DNA of 64,000 bases from Amaricoccus sp047275745 (GTDB lineage: Bacteria > Pseudomonadota > Alphaproteobacteria > Rhodobacterales > Rhodobacteraceae), in assembly GCF_047275745.1 (NCBI RefSeq), contig NZ_JBKQWU010000019.1:1-64000 (forward strand). The letters run 5' to 3'. The translations under genes were made by a program, and so were the position numbers. Below are positions 42,652 to 52,511 of the stretch, piece after piece (positions within the stretch are counted from its first letter, which is position 1; each line of letters opens with the position of its first letter). The notes beneath the pieces are model-generated. The model did not search any database. It was given only the letters and a program-made list of their open reading frames with translations, and was not told the DNA's origin.

Positions 42652-44397
42652 TCAGGTTCGCAGACGCGCGATGAGAAACTCCGGCAGCATGTAGCGCCAG
42701 GCCGCTCCGCGTGGGCGGAAGGCGATCCGCCCCTTCGCGGCGAGATCCGCCAGGATCATCGCGCGCCTGACCGGTGGCATGACACGAAGCGCCAGCTCGG
42801 TCGCATGCGCGATCCGCCTCTCACGCGACAGGGCGCCAGCCGCGGGAACGAAGACGAAGGGCCAGAACAGGTCGATATCGCTGAATGACGGGCCCTCCGC
42901 GATATCGATTCCTCCCGAGGATCGGGCCGAATATCGTGGAAGCCCGAGGATCCGCCCGTAGAGTTCCGAAAGGGTGCGGGTCCAGTTCGCGCCCGTGTGG
43001 GTCGCCTCGATCGCATCGCGCGTTCTGGCGCCAAGCGCGCCGCGAAGGCCGGGATCGTCCAGGAGCGCCCGCAGCTGGCGATGCAACTCGCTTATCGACG
43101 AGGCGCGCATGAGCACATCGTCCATGCCGAGCGAATCCGCCCCCATCACCTCGCAGCCCGGACCGAAGGGGCTGTACGTGACGAGTGGCAGGCCGGAAAG
43201 ACCGGCCTCGAGCAGACAGGTAATGGAAGCGAAAATGAAGGTATCGAGGTAGATGTCGGCGCTTTCCAGGAACAGCCGGTTGTCCGGCCGCTCCGGAAGC
43301 ATGATGATCTGGCCCGGAACGGCGCGCATCGCGGCGGACCAGTCGGCACGGCCGCCCGGCCCGATCGCCACCAGCAGGGCGCGGGGATCGGCCCGCAGCA
43401 GCGGAACGAGGGCGTCGGCGAAACCAGTCTCGCCGATCGGCCGGTACTTTTCGCCCCGCGCGATGGTCAGGATGATCCGCGCGTCCTCCGGAAGCCCGAG
43501 CGTCCGCCGCGCCTCGGCGCGCGACCCGCGGCGTTCGACTTCGTCGAGGCAGAGCGGGAGCGACAGGCCGCGGTCGGGAGAAATGCCGCGCCGGTTCGCG
43601 CGATGCATCTGGCCCGATCGCCGGGAACTCACCACCGCGTCGACGAACTCCGCGCCGAGCCAGAACTGGTGATCCGCATGATCGAGAAGTACGACCGGCG
43701 GCCGCCGCCGCATTCCGGCGAGGGCCAGGAACGGGACGATATCGTAATTGGCGACGTGGAGGACGACGATGTCCGAACGCCCGATCGCGACCTGAAGCTC
43801 CCTGGCCCAGGTGACGATTCCCCCGGGTCGCCGATTGATCGAGCGGACCGCGCCTCCGGTCGCGCTGGCCGCGGCGATCAGGGCCTCGGAAGGCCGCTGG
43901 CTCTGTCGGGTCAGCGCGACCGAATGCGTGTTGCCGAGATCCCGCCCGATCCAGCGCTGGAGCATGCGGGCATGTCCGCCGATCACGCCGACGTCGCTGG
44001 CGATATGGAGGATGCGTAGCCGATCCGAGCGGGCTGGCCGGGCACCCTCCGTCGGGAGCAGAGCCTCCCCGATCTGTCGGATCCGTCGTTCCAGGGAGGC
44101 GCAGGCGAACATGCCGCAGTGCCAGATTCCCGCGTAATTCGCCGCGATCTGGGCAGCCGGGATCGCCTCTTTGTAGCGTCTGGCGGTGACGAGCCGATCC
44201 AGTTCGGCGGAAAGGGTCTGGTACTCGCTCCACTGCTCCGCGATCAGCCGCCGCCCCAGGGTCCGCCAGGTTCCGAGTTCGTTCCGGATACGGACATCAA
44301 GCATACTGGCATCCAGCATACTGGCATCCGGTGTACAGGCATCCAGGGCTTCCGGGGCAACCTGGCCCCGGGGCACAGCCATCTTCCGTGGAGTCAT
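42652..44397 (-). CDS. Glycosyltransferase, GT-B (family 4-like)
   Basis: 581 residues from ATG 44397. The catalytic domain starts around LRILHIASDVGVIGGHARML. The donor half has IILTIARGEKYRPIGETGFA and ADIYLDTFIFASITCLLEAG, consistent with a GT4-type fold. The first 90 residues are an extra helical region preceded by DASMLDASMLDVR, which is encoded by 15-bp repeats at about 44300-44345. It is the last gene of a seven-gene minus-strand operon. ATG 44397 overlaps the stop of the upstream gene (ATGA). Confidence 0.75.
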   Translation of the reverse strand: MTPRKMAVPRGQVAPEALDACTPDASMLDASMLDVRIRNELGTWRTLGRRLIAEQWSEYQTLSAELDRLVTARRYKEAIPAAQIAANYAGIWHCGMFACASLERRIRQIGEALLPTEGARPARSDRLRILHIASDVGVIGGHARMLQRWIGRDLGNTHSVALTRQSQRPSEALIAAASATGGAVRSINRRPGGIVTWARELQVAIGRSDIVVLHVANYDIVPFLALAGMRRRPPVVLLDHADHQFWLGAEFVDAVVSSRRSGQMHRANRRGISPDRGLSLPLCLDEVERRGSRAEARRTLGLPEDARIILTIARGEKYRPIGETGFADALVPLLRADPRALLVAIGPGGRADWSAAMRAVPGQIIMLPERPDNRLFLESADIYLDTFIFASITCLLEAGLSGLPLVTYSPFGPGCEVMGADSLGMDDVLMRASSISELHRQLRALLDDPGLRGALGARTRDAIEATHTGANWTRTLSELYGRILGLPRYSARSSGGIDIAEGPSFSDIDLFWPFVFVPAAGALSRERRIAHATELALRVMPPVRRAMILADLAAKGRIAFRPRGAAWRYMLPEFLIARLRT

Positions 44398-45536
44398 CTC
44401 CGCCCACTCCGACTGTCGTGAAGGGCATCGGGGCCGCGATACGATCCGGCACGCCTTCGGCGCGACGCCGCGTGTCGCGCGGGCATGAGGGGCTGTATCG
44501 CCTCTCCTCGATTGCTTTCCGATACCCGCCCGGCGGGAGACTCGACGTGAAGATGCCGGAACCACCTCTGGCTCTGGGCGATCAACGCGCCGAGAACCAT
44601 GTTGTAACGGATGAGATAATCCGGGTTCGACGAAATCTCGCGGAGCGCCCATAGAACCGGCAGGGACAGGACGAGCTTCGGGCGTGACAACCGCCAGGGC
44701 ACCGGACGGCGGAGGGCTTCCGCGACGGCGATCTGGGAGGCCCCTTCCCAATAGGCCCGTCTGGCGACCCATGCGCGATCGAGCCGCGCCTCGGGAATGC
44801 GATGCCACACCGAAATGGAACCGTGGTAAATGGAAATCATGCCAAGTTCGAACAGTCTTTCGAACAGGAATGACTCCTCTCCTGACAAGAGGGCGGTTCC
44901 CGTCCGGCCCGTCGCCGTGGGGAATCCGCCGGCCGCCGCGACCGCGGCGCGCCGGACGGCCATATTGGCCCCGACGATGTTGAAGCCATCCGAAACGGCT
45001 CCGTCACCGTCGATCTGCACGCAGGACAGCAACAGCATCCATCGCCCGGTGACGTGGTGCGCGGGGACCCCGGCCGGCCAGAGGGGAACGGTTCTTCCGC
45101 CAACCACGGCGACCTCCGGTGGCGCCGATTCGAGCCTTGCCAGCAGGGTCTTCGCCCAGTCGGGATAGGGGATCGCATCATCGTCGAGGAACGCGACCCA
45201 TTCGGCGCGAGCGGCCTCGCAGGCCAGGTTTCGGGCCAGCGCCAACCCAGGTTCGTTCGAGCGCACGTATCTGGCGCCGAACTGGCGGGAGAGCCACCTG
45301 AGTTCCCGTGCTTCCTCCTCGCCCGAGCCGCTGTCGACGATGATGAGTTCGAAGCCGGCGTCTTCGACCTGCGGAGCGAGGCCCTCGCAACAGCGCCTCA
45401 CGTCGGAGGCCCGGTCGTGGGTGCAGATGGCGACCGTGACGGAGGGAGCGGTTGGCATCCTGGCGGGGGAGGCCGGGGCCGAGGGCAACTCGTCCGGCAA
45501 GACGTCTGGCAAGCCGTCTGGTTCGGGCGATCTCAT
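44394..45536 (-). CDS. Glycosyltransferase family 2
   Basis: 380 residues. Begins with a repeat-derived GLPDVLPDELPSAP stretch, then VTVAICTHDRASDVRRCCEG, the GT-A start. WVAFLDDDAIPYPDWAKTLL holds the metal-binding triad, and LSGEESFLFERLFELG is the ED-type acceptor motif. The C-terminal 60 residues are basic. Both ends overlap neighbours by four bases (ATGA), so it is translationally coupled inside the operon. Confidence 0.88.
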   Translation of the reverse strand: MRSPEPDGLPDVLPDELPSAPASPARMPTAPSVTVAICTHDRASDVRRCCEGLAPQVEDAGFELIIVDSGSGEEEARELRWLSRQFGARYVRSNEPGLALARNLACEAARAEWVAFLDDDAIPYPDWAKTLLARLESAPPEVAVVGGRTVPLWPAGVPAHHVTGRWMLLLSCVQIDGDGAVSDGFNIVGANMAVRRAAVAAAGGFPTATGRTGTALLSGEESFLFERLFELGMISIYHGSISVWHRIPEARLDRAWVARRAYWEGASQIAVAEALRRPVPWRLSRPKLVLSLPVLWALREISSNPDYLIRYNMVLGALIAQSQRWFRHLHVESPAGRVSESNRGEAIQPLMPARHAASRRRRAGSYRGPDALHDSRSGRR

Positions 45537-46795
45537 GGCATCTCGGCGACGCCGCCTCTCGGAAGGGTCTCGCCGCGAAAGACGATCTCCGCCGTCTTCG
45601 GCCCTTCGTATCGCAGCCGGACGATCGGCTCCGGGGGCTCGCTCGGATGTTCCCCCAGCGCCTGCCCGAGCGCCTCGACCACCCGCGCCTGCGTCTCGGC
45701 GGTCATGCCGGGGAAGAGCGGCAGGATGATCCCCTGGTCGCGCGCGGCCTCGGAGCGCGGCAGCGGCCAGCGCCTCGGCTGATCGGCATAGGCCGCTTCG
45801 AGATGGACGCACATGATGCCGCGCCGGGTCGCCACGCCGAGGTCGAGCATCCGCTGCATGACCGCGCGCTGATCGAGGCTCGGATCGAGGGTCTGATCAA
45901 GCCGGACGCAGTAGCTCTGCCAGTTCGAGCGCGCCCAGTCGGGCTCGGCCGGCGGCGCGACGCCGAGCGGGGCCAGGGCCTCGGCATAGGTCGCTGCCAG
46001 CGCGCGGCGCGCCGCGACGATCCCCGGCAGGCGGCGGAGCTGCGCGCGCCCCACGGCGGCCTGGATGTCGGTCATCCGGTAATTGAAACCCGCGACCGGA
46101 TAGTCCTCGAAGATCACGCGCCGCGCCGCGTGGCGGAGACGGTCGGGGACCGACATGCCGTGCTGGCGCCAAAGGCGGAAGCGGGCGTCGAGCCCCGGGT
46201 CGCGCGTGGTCAGCATGCCGCCGTCGCCGGTGGTGAGCACCTTGCGCGGATGGAAGGAGAAACAGGCGATATCGCCCGCCGGCGCGCCGATCCGGCGCCA
46301 GGTCCCATCGAGGCGGATCTCGGAGCCGATGGCGCAGGCCGCGTCCTCGATCACCGGCAGGCCATGGGCGCGCGCGACCGCGAGGATGGCCGCGAGGTCG
46401 CAGGGCATCCCCATCTGATGCACGCAGAGGATCGCGCGGCTTCGCGGCGTGATCGCGCCCTCGATGGCGGCGGGGTCGATGTTGTAGCCTTCCGCCTCGA
46501 TATCGACGAAGACCGGGACCGCGCCGCATTGCCGGACCGCGTTGGCCGTGGCGATGAAGGTATGGCTGACGGTGATGACCTCGTCGCCCGGGCCGACGCC
46601 GAGTGCTAGGAGCGCGAGATGCAGCGCCGTGGTGCAGTTCGAGACGGCGCAAGCATGCGGCGCGCCGACGGCCTCGGCGAATTCGCGCTCGAAGGCTTCG
46701 ACCTCGGGGCCTTGCGTCAGCCAGCCGGAGCGGATGACGGCGCTCGCGGCCTCCGCCTCCTCGGGGCCGAGGACGGGTTGCGCGATCGGGATCAT
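45533..46795 (-). CDS. DegT/DnrJ/EryC1-family sugar aminotransferase (first copy)
   Basis: 420 residues. The PLP lysine is K185 in CFSFHPRKVLTTGDGG, and VIEDAACAIGS holds the pyridine-binding Asp. The family transaminates keto-sugar nucleotides with glutamate. Its ATG overlaps the epimerase stop by one base. A C-terminal extension (PPEPIVRLRYEGPKTAEIVF) is unusual for the family. With a second aminotransferase three genes upstream, the cluster probably makes two different amino sugars or a diamino sugar. Confidence 0.88.
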   Translation of the reverse strand: MIPIAQPVLGPEEAEAASAVIRSGWLTQGPEVEAFEREFAEAVGAPHACAVSNCTTALHLALLALGVGPGDEVITVSHTFIATANAVRQCGAVPVFVDIEAEGYNIDPAAIEGAITPRSRAILCVHQMGMPCDLAAILAVARAHGLPVIEDAACAIGSEIRLDGTWRRIGAPAGDIACFSFHPRKVLTTGDGGMLTTRDPGLDARFRLWRQHGMSVPDRLRHAARRVIFEDYPVAGFNYRMTDIQAAVGRAQLRRLPGIVAARRALAATYAEALAPLGVAPPAEPDWARSNWQSYCVRLDQTLDPSLDQRAVMQRMLDLGVATRRGIMCVHLEAAYADQPRRWPLPRSEAARDQGIILPLFPGMTAETQARVVEALGQALGEHPSEPPEPIVRLRYEGPKTAEIVFRGETLPRGGVAEMP

Positions 46796-47808
46796 CACGC
46801 CGCCGGCGCGATCGGCGCCGCCCGCTCGGCACGCCACCAGCTCACGAGATCGCGGATGCCGTCCTCGCGCGCGATCCCGGTCCGGAAGCCGAGCGCCGCC
46901 GCCGCCGCCGCGCCCGAGGCGAGCCGGCGGGGCACCGGATTGACGGCGCGTTCGGCCTCGTGGATCGGCACGAGATCCGGGCGTCCCATCGCGGCGGCGA
47001 GCGCGCGGGCGAGGTCCAGGAGCGAGGTCTCGGTCTCGTCGCCGACATTGAAGACGGCGTCGCTCGCCCCGGCGCGCGCCGCGAGGATGTTCGCGCGGGC
47101 GACGTCGCGCACATGCACCATGTCCATGGTCTGCGACCCGTCGCCGAAGATGATCGGCGGCAGGCCCGCCTCGATCCGCTCCATCCAGCGCACCATCACC
47201 TCGGTATAGCGGCCGTGGATGTCCATGCGGGGGCCGTAGACGTTGAAATAGCGCAGTGCGATGTAATCCAGCCCATACATGTCGTTGAAGGAGCGCAGCA
47301 GGCCCTCGCCGAAGGATTTCGCCGCGCCGTAGAGCGTGCGGTTGGCATAGGGATGATGCGCCTCGGTGGTCGGGAAGTCCCCTGCCATGCCGTAGATCGA
47401 GGCCGACGAGGCCATGATCACCTTCCGCGTGCCCGCATCGACGCAGGATCGCAGCAGATCGTAGGTGGCCTTGACCATCACCTCCATCGCCAGATCCGGA
47501 TCGGCCGCGCAATGGGTGATACGCAGCGCCGCCTGATGGAAGACGATCTCGCTCTCCGCGATCAGCCGCGCGATCAGCTCCCGGTCGCGAATGTCGCCCT
47601 CGATCAGCTCGACCCGCCCGCTCGCGAGCGCGGTGGCCAGATTGGCGGGCCGACCCCGGACCATGTTGTCAATGACCACGACGCGCGCGCAGCCTTCGTC
47701 GAGCAGCAGATCGACGATATGCGACCCGACGAAGCCCGCGCCGCCGGTGACGAGCACCCGGGCTCCATCCAGCGGGTTCCTCTCCGTGCCTTCCATGGCG
47801 TTCCTCAT
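46795..47808 (-). CDS. NAD-dependent sugar-nucleotide epimerase/dehydratase (extended SDR)
   Basis: 337 residues. Nucleotide site VLVTGGAGFVGSHIVDLLL; catalytic S134/S135 in MASSASIYG, Y160 and K164 in TLYGAAKSFGEGLL. The family acts on UDP- or GDP-sugars, most often as 4-epimerase or 4,6-dehydratase. Here it could supply the keto-sugar for one of the aminotransferases. It overlaps neighbouring genes at both ends. Confidence 0.9.
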   Translation of the reverse strand: MRNAMEGTERNPLDGARVLVTGGAGFVGSHIVDLLLDEGCARVVVIDNMVRGRPANLATALASGRVELIEGDIRDRELIARLIAESEIVFHQAALRITHCAADPDLAMEVMVKATYDLLRSCVDAGTRKVIMASSASIYGMAGDFPTTEAHHPYANRTLYGAAKSFGEGLLRSFNDMYGLDYIALRYFNVYGPRMDIHGRYTEVMVRWMERIEAGLPPIIFGDGSQTMDMVHVRDVARANILAARAGASDAVFNVGDETETSLLDLARALAAAMGRPDLVPIHEAERAVNPVPRRLASGAAAAAALGFRTGIAREDGIRDLVSWWRAERAAPIAPAA

Positions 47809-48968
47809 GCTGTTTCCTCGCCGACGCGCTCGGGCATGCGTTCATCCGACCGTTCATCCGGCCGCTCGCCCAGCCGCTCACCCAGCCGGTTGACCGCCTG
47901 GACCACGCGCGCCGCCCTGTCCTCGCCGAGCTCGGGGTAGAGCGGCAGCGACAGCGTCTCCGCCGCCAGCGCCTCGGAGGCCGGAAACGCGCCGCGCCGA
48001 TGCCCGAGATGCGCGTAGGCCGGCTGCAGATGCACCGGCGTTGGATAATGGATGCCGGTGGCGATGCCGGCGCGGGCGAGCTCGTCCCGGGCGGCGTCCC
48101 GGTTCGGCAGCCGGACCGCATAGACATGGCAGGCATGATCCGCGGCGATCGGGCCGGCGGGCCGGCCGATCTCCGGGCCGAGCCCGGTCTGGTAGACATT
48201 CGCCGCCCGTCGGCGCCCGGCGTTCCAGGCGTCGAGCCGGGGTAGCTTCACCCGGAGCGCCGCGCCCTGCACCGCGTCCATGCGGAAATTGAAGCCGTGG
48301 CGCACGTGGTTGTACTTGCCCTCCTGCCCCCAGTCCCGAAGCGACCGGATCCGCTCGGCGACCTCGGCGCTGTTCGTCGTCACCGCGCCACCCTCGCCGC
48401 AGGCTCCGAGATTCTTGCCCGGATAGAAGCTGAAGCAGCCGATGTCGCCGATGGCGCCGGCCCGGCGCCCGCCGCGCTCGGCGCCATGCGCCTGGGCCGC
48501 GTCCTCGATCACCGGCAGGCCGTGCCGGTTGGCCACCACCCGGATCGCCGTCATGTCGGCGAGCCGCCCGTGCAGATGCACCGGCAGGATCGCCCGGGTG
48601 CGCGGCGTGACCGCCGCCTCGATCAGCGCGGGGTCCATGGTCCAGGTCCGCGGATCGATGTCGACGAAGACCGGCGTCGCGCCGGCGTAGACGATCGCCG
48701 CGGCGGTGGCGACGAAGGTCATGGGGACGGTGATGACCTCGTCGCCCGGGCCGACGCCGGCCGCGAGCAGCGCCAGATGCAGCGCGGAGGTGCCGCTGTT
48801 GAGCGCGACCGCGTGGTCGGCGCCGCAGTAATCGGCGAATTCCGCCTCGAACCGCTCGACGGTCTCGCCGAGAACATAATCGCAGCCGTTGAGGACCGCG
48901 ACGACCGCCTGCTCGATCTCGGGCCCGATCTCGCGGTACTGCGCCCGCAGGTCCAGAAACGGGATCAT
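47805..48968 (-). CDS. DegT-family sugar aminotransferase, WbpE-like
   Basis: 387 residues. Starts MIPFLDLRAQYREIGPEIEQ; PLP lysine K185 in CFSFYPGKNLGACGEGG. It lies next to a WbpB-like oxidoreductase and a WbpD-like acetyltransferase. In Pseudomonas, WbpB-WbpE-WbpD convert UDP-GlcNAc uronate to UDP-2,3-diacetamido-2,3-dideoxy-glucuronate, so a WbpE-like role (3-amination) is likely. The C-terminus ends in ERPDERSDERMPERVGE, encoded by 12-bp repeats (47835-47890). Confidence 0.87.
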   Translation of the reverse strand: MIPFLDLRAQYREIGPEIEQAVVAVLNGCDYVLGETVERFEAEFADYCGADHAVALNSGTSALHLALLAAGVGPGDEVITVPMTFVATAAAIVYAGATPVFVDIDPRTWTMDPALIEAAVTPRTRAILPVHLHGRLADMTAIRVVANRHGLPVIEDAAQAHGAERGGRRAGAIGDIGCFSFYPGKNLGACGEGGAVTTNSAEVAERIRSLRDWGQEGKYNHVRHGFNFRMDAVQGAALRVKLPRLDAWNAGRRRAANVYQTGLGPEIGRPAGPIAADHACHVYAVRLPNRDAARDELARAGIATGIHYPTPVHLQPAYAHLGHRRGAFPASEALAAETLSLPLYPELGEDRAARVVQAVNRLGERLGERPDERSDERMPERVGEETA

Positions 48969-49999
48969 GAGGCCTTCTCCAGCAACCGCAGATCGACGGG
49001 CTGGCCGCGCCGCCGGGTCGAGGCGGTCGCGGCGGCCAGCATTTCGACCACCCGGAGCCCGCTCTCGCCGTCGTTCACCGGCGCCGCGCCGGTCTCGACG
49101 CAGGCGGCGAAGGTCTCGACCTCGCTCAGCAGCGCCTCCTTGGCCGAGAGCGCGGGCGCCCACATGTCGCCGATCCGGTAGGAGATCATCCGCAGGTAGG
49201 CCGCCTCGGGATCGGCCGCGTCGCTGACCGAGATGCCCCGGTCGTAGACCTTGACCTTCTCGCTGGTCTGCATGTCGTCATAGACCACCATGCGGCGGCT
49301 GCCGCCGATCAGGGTCTGGCGGATCTTCACCGGGGAGAGCCAGTTGACGTTCAGATGCGCCATCGCCCCGTCCTCGAAATAGACCGAGAGATGCGCCATG
49401 TTCTCCGGGCTGCCCGGCAGGAAGCCCGCCGCGCTCGCCGAGATCGCGACCGGCCGCGCTGCCATCAGGAAGTCCATGATCGCGAAATCATGCGCCGCGA
49501 GATCCCAGATCACGTTCACGTCGCGCTGGAAGAGGCCGAGGTTCACCCGCGTGGAATCGTAGTAGTAGACCTCGCCGAGGCTGGCGTCGTCGATCATGCC
49601 GCGGATCGCCTGGACAGCCCCGGTATAGACGAAGGTGTGGTCGACCATGAGGACCAGGCGGCGCCGGGCGGCCTCCTCGACCAGCCGCGCGGCCCGTTCC
49701 GGCGTATCGGTCATGGGCTTCTCGACCAGGACATGCTTGCCGGCCATGAGCGCCGCGAGCGCGATCTCGAAATGCGTGCTGACCGGCGTCGCGATCATCA
49801 CCGCGTCGATCATCGGATCGCGCACCAGATCCTGCCAGTCCGCGACCAGCCGGGCGGAGGGGTGGCGGCGGCCGGCGCGCTCCCGCGCCGCCGCCGAGAA
49901 ATCCGCGATCGCCGCGATGGCGAGAGCATCCGCCTCCGCGGTCGTCCGGGCCAGATTGGGGCCCCAGTAGCCGTATCCGACGATGCCGACCCGGATCAT
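48965..49999 (-). CDS. Gfo/Idh/MocA oxidoreductase, WbpB-like
   Basis: 344 residues. Rossmann start MIRVGIVGYGYWGPNLARTT; the catalytic EKP motif is GKHVLVEKPMTDT near residue 92. The C-terminal domain has DLAAHDFAIMDFL, with the conserved His. WbpB-type enzymes oxidise the C3 hydroxyl of UDP-GlcNAc uronate to the 3-keto sugar for WbpE. ATG 49999 overlaps the acetyltransferase stop (ATGA) and its own stop overlaps the aminotransferase start. Confidence 0.88.
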   Translation of the reverse strand: MIRVGIVGYGYWGPNLARTTAEADALAIAAIADFSAAARERAGRRHPSARLVADWQDLVRDPMIDAVMIATPVSTHFEIALAALMAGKHVLVEKPMTDTPERAARLVEEAARRRLVLMVDHTFVYTGAVQAIRGMIDDASLGEVYYYDSTRVNLGLFQRDVNVIWDLAAHDFAIMDFLMAARPVAISASAAGFLPGSPENMAHLSVYFEDGAMAHLNVNWLSPVKIRQTLIGGSRRMVVYDDMQTSEKVKVYDRGISVSDAADPEAAYLRMISYRIGDMWAPALSAKEALLSEVETFAACVETGAAPVNDGESGLRVVEMLAAATASTRRRGQPVDLRLLEKAS

Positions 50000-50550
50000 C
50001 GTGCGACCCCCCCGGCCAGTTCGAGCGCATCCGGCGACGCGATGTCGCGCAGGCGGTTCGGATGCCGTGCCGGCTTTCCGCGGTCGCGCACATCGCCTAC
50101 CACCCGGGCGGGATTGCCGGCGATGACGGCGAAGTCGGGAACGTCCCGGGTGACGACGGCCCCGGCGCCGACCAGAGCGCGCTCGCCGATCGTGACACCG
50201 CAAACGATCGTGGCGTTCGAGCCGATCGCCGCCCCGCGCCGCACCCTTGTCGGCGTGCATTCCCAGTCGTCCGCGCCGAGCATCGCACCGTCTTCCCCGG
50301 CTGCCCGCGGAAAGAGATCGTTTGTGAACATCACCCCGTGCCCGACGAAGACCTCGTCCTCGATCGTCACACCCTCGCAGACGAAGGAATGCGACGAGAT
50401 CTTGCAGCGCGCGCCGATCACGCTCCCCTTCTGGATTTCCACGAAGGGTCCGATCAGCGTGTCCCTTCCCACGGCGCAGCCGTAGAGATTGACGAGATCG
50501 GGATAGCGGATCGTCACACCCCCGGACAGATCACAGGATTCCACAGGCAT
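49996..50550 (-). CDS. Hexapeptide-repeat sugar N-acetyltransferase, WbpD-like
   Basis: 184 residues from ATG 50550 (ATG 50571 would add seven). Left-handed beta-helix hexads are obvious (IGPFVEIQKGSVIGARCKIS, VTIEDEVFVGHGVMFTNDLF, AVIAGNPARVVG). WbpD-type enzymes N-acetylate the 3-amino group made by WbpE. It is the first gene of the seven-gene operon. The promoter must lie in 50551-50894. Confidence 0.87.
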   Translation of the reverse strand: MPVESCDLSGGVTIRYPDLVNLYGCAVGRDTLIGPFVEIQKGSVIGARCKISSHSFVCEGVTIEDEVFVGHGVMFTNDLFPRAAGEDGAMLGADDWECTPTRVRRGAAIGSNATIVCGVTIGERALVGAGAVVTRDVPDFAVIAGNPARVVGDVRDRGKPARHPNRLRDIASPDALELAGGVAR

Positions 50551-50894
50551 TCGATACGACCTCGCCGCCATGTTCCCCGGCGAGCCAAACGGCCCGCTCA
50601 GGTATGAGGCGCGCGATCGCCCGCGCGGGAAACCTCCCCATTGAGTTGAAGCCACCGCCCGCGACCGGCTTCTCCCGCGAAGGGCGATCGTCCTTTTGGT
50701 CGGGTCTCGTCCGATCCTGTCCCGGCTTGTACCCGACTTGTCCCGGGTCGCGGCGTCGCGGCGTCGCTTCATCCAAACGGCCAGGGGGACCTACCCCTTT
50801 GATGGATCCGAGCGCGCGTTCCACCTCGCGATAGGCTGGCGCGGGCTTCCGGCATCGGGCCGACCCCGGGGGAGCCCCGTGACATCCAGGATGC
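50551..50894. repeat. Divergent promoter region with short repeats
   Basis: No gene. Between the acetyltransferase and the flippase, 50698-50770 holds repeated TCCTGTCCCGG/TTGTACCCGACTTGTCCCGG units and a GTCGCGGC triplication. Divergent promoters must lie here, but I see no clear -35/-10 pair. Confidence 0.4.
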
Positions 50895-52346
50895 ATGAGC
50901 CAGTTGCGCAAGCCATTTCTCTATTCCGCCTGCGACAGATACATGATCCTCGTTCTCGGCCTCGTCATGACGGCGATCGTGGCGCGGCTCCTGACGCCGG
51001 ACGAGCTTGGCCTCTTCGCGCTCACCTCCGGCGTCATCCTCGTGAGCGAAGGGCTGCGGGATTTCGGGGCGGGCACCTATATCGTCCAGGAACGTGAGCC
51101 CAGCCGAACGGGCGTCCGGGCCGCCTTCACGATGTCCGTCATGATCTCGCTCCTGCTCGTCCTGGCCCTGGTCGCGGCCGCGCCCGGGATCGCCGCCTTC
51201 TATGGCGAGCCGCGGCTCGTGGGCGGGCTGCGCCTGGCCTCGCTCATCCTGATCCTGAACGCCTTCGCGGCGCCGCCCATGGCGGTCCTGCGCCGGGATC
51301 TGGATTTCCTGCCGGTCGCCGTGATCAACGTCTCGGGTGCCCTGGTCATGGTGGCGGTGACCCTCGGCATGGTCCTGCTCGGCCAGGGCTATCTCAGCCT
51401 CATCATCGGACAGATCGTGGCCATCGCATACGGCCTCGTCGCGACGCAGATCTACCGGCCGATGCTTTGGGTCTTCCTGCCTCATCTCGGCGGGGCGCGC
51501 GAAGTGGCGGCCTTCGGCGGCTGGATCAGCGCGACCTCCGTCCTGAACAGCCTCTATATGTCGCTGCCGAACTTTGTCCTCCCCCGCGTCGCGGGGTTCG
51601 AGGCCGCCGCCCTGCTCAGTCGCGCCTCGCAGCTGTCGCAGCTGTCGGATCGTGTCATCGTCGGCGCCATCGTTCCGGTGATCCTGCCCGCCTTCGCCAC
51701 GTTGGCGCGGCGTGGCGAGGATCTGCGCCAGGGGTATCTTCATGGCGTCCGCCTCATCACGGCGGTGCAATGGCCGGCGCTGCTCGGCCTCGCGATCCTC
51801 GCCGAACCGGCGGTGCGCATCGTCCTCGGCGACCAGTGGAACGCCGCGGCCGATCTCCTGCGCATCCTCGCGCTGGCCTGGCTCTTCATGGCGCCGGCGG
51901 CCCTCACCTTACCCATCCTGGTCGCGTCGGGTCACACCCGCGACACCCTGACCGAGAGCCTCATCGCGCTCTCTCTCGGCGCCGCCATCTTCGCGGGTTT
52001 CGCCCCCTTCGGGCTTCGCCCACTCGCGCTGAGCTTCTTCCTGTCCCTGCCGATCCAGATGTTCGTCGCGCTGGCGTTCATCCGGAACCGGCTGGGCTTC
52101 ACCTGGAAGGAATTCGCCGCCGCCTGCGCTCCGAGCGCGGTCTGCGCGGTCCTCTCGGCGATACCGCCGCTTCTCGCCGCGGCCCATGCCGGTTTCGCCT
52201 TCGCCATGCCGGCGGCTGAACTGGTCCTGGCGGTCGGCGGCGGCGGCGGCGCATGGCTGATCGGCCTCGCGCTCACGCGCCATCCGCTGCTGAACGAGCT
52301 GCGCAAGGGCCTCGCGGTGGCCCGTCGCGTCCCGGCGCCCACATGA
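50895..52346 (+). CDS. Wzx-like polysaccharide flippase (MOP superfamily)
   Basis: 483 residues with twelve to fourteen hydrophobic helices. N-terminal SACDRYMILVLGLVMTAIVA, LTPDELGLFALTSG and LRDFGAGTYIVQE fit the PST/Wzx branch. LPNFVLPRVAGFEAAALLSR is typical of the central loops. It moves undecaprenyl-linked repeat units across the inner membrane for the Wzy-like polymerase. A doubled GGCGCCCACATGAC unit covers the stop codon (52336-52362). Confidence 0.88.
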   Translation: MSQLRKPFLYSACDRYMILVLGLVMTAIVARLLTPDELGLFALTSGVILVSEGLRDFGAGTYIVQEREPSRTGVRAAFTMSVMISLLLVLALVAAAPGIAAFYGEPRLVGGLRLASLILILNAFAAPPMAVLRRDLDFLPVAVINVSGALVMVAVTLGMVLLGQGYLSLIIGQIVAIAYGLVATQIYRPMLWVFLPHLGGAREVAAFGGWISATSVLNSLYMSLPNFVLPRVAGFEAAALLSRASQLSQLSDRVIVGAIVPVILPAFATLARRGEDLRQGYLHGVRLITAVQWPALLGLAILAEPAVRIVLGDQWNAAADLLRILALAWLFMAPAALTLPILVASGHTRDTLTESLIALSLGAAIFAGFAPFGLRPLALSFFLSLPIQMFVALAFIRNRLGFTWKEFAAACAPSAVCAVLSAIPPLLAAAHAGFAFAMPAAELVLAVGGGGGAWLIGLALTRHPLLNELRKGLAVARRVPAPT

Positions 52347-52511
52347 CGGCGCCCACATGACGGTGCTCCGGGGATCCTTGCCCCGCCGCGCGAAAGAGGG
52401 GGCGAAAGGGCGGGGCGGGAGGTCCCGCGCCCAACGGAAAGACAAAGGGAGGGATCCCGTTCGAAGCGGCCTGAAATCATCCTGCCATGACCAGCACGCG
52501 AGGTCTCGTCC

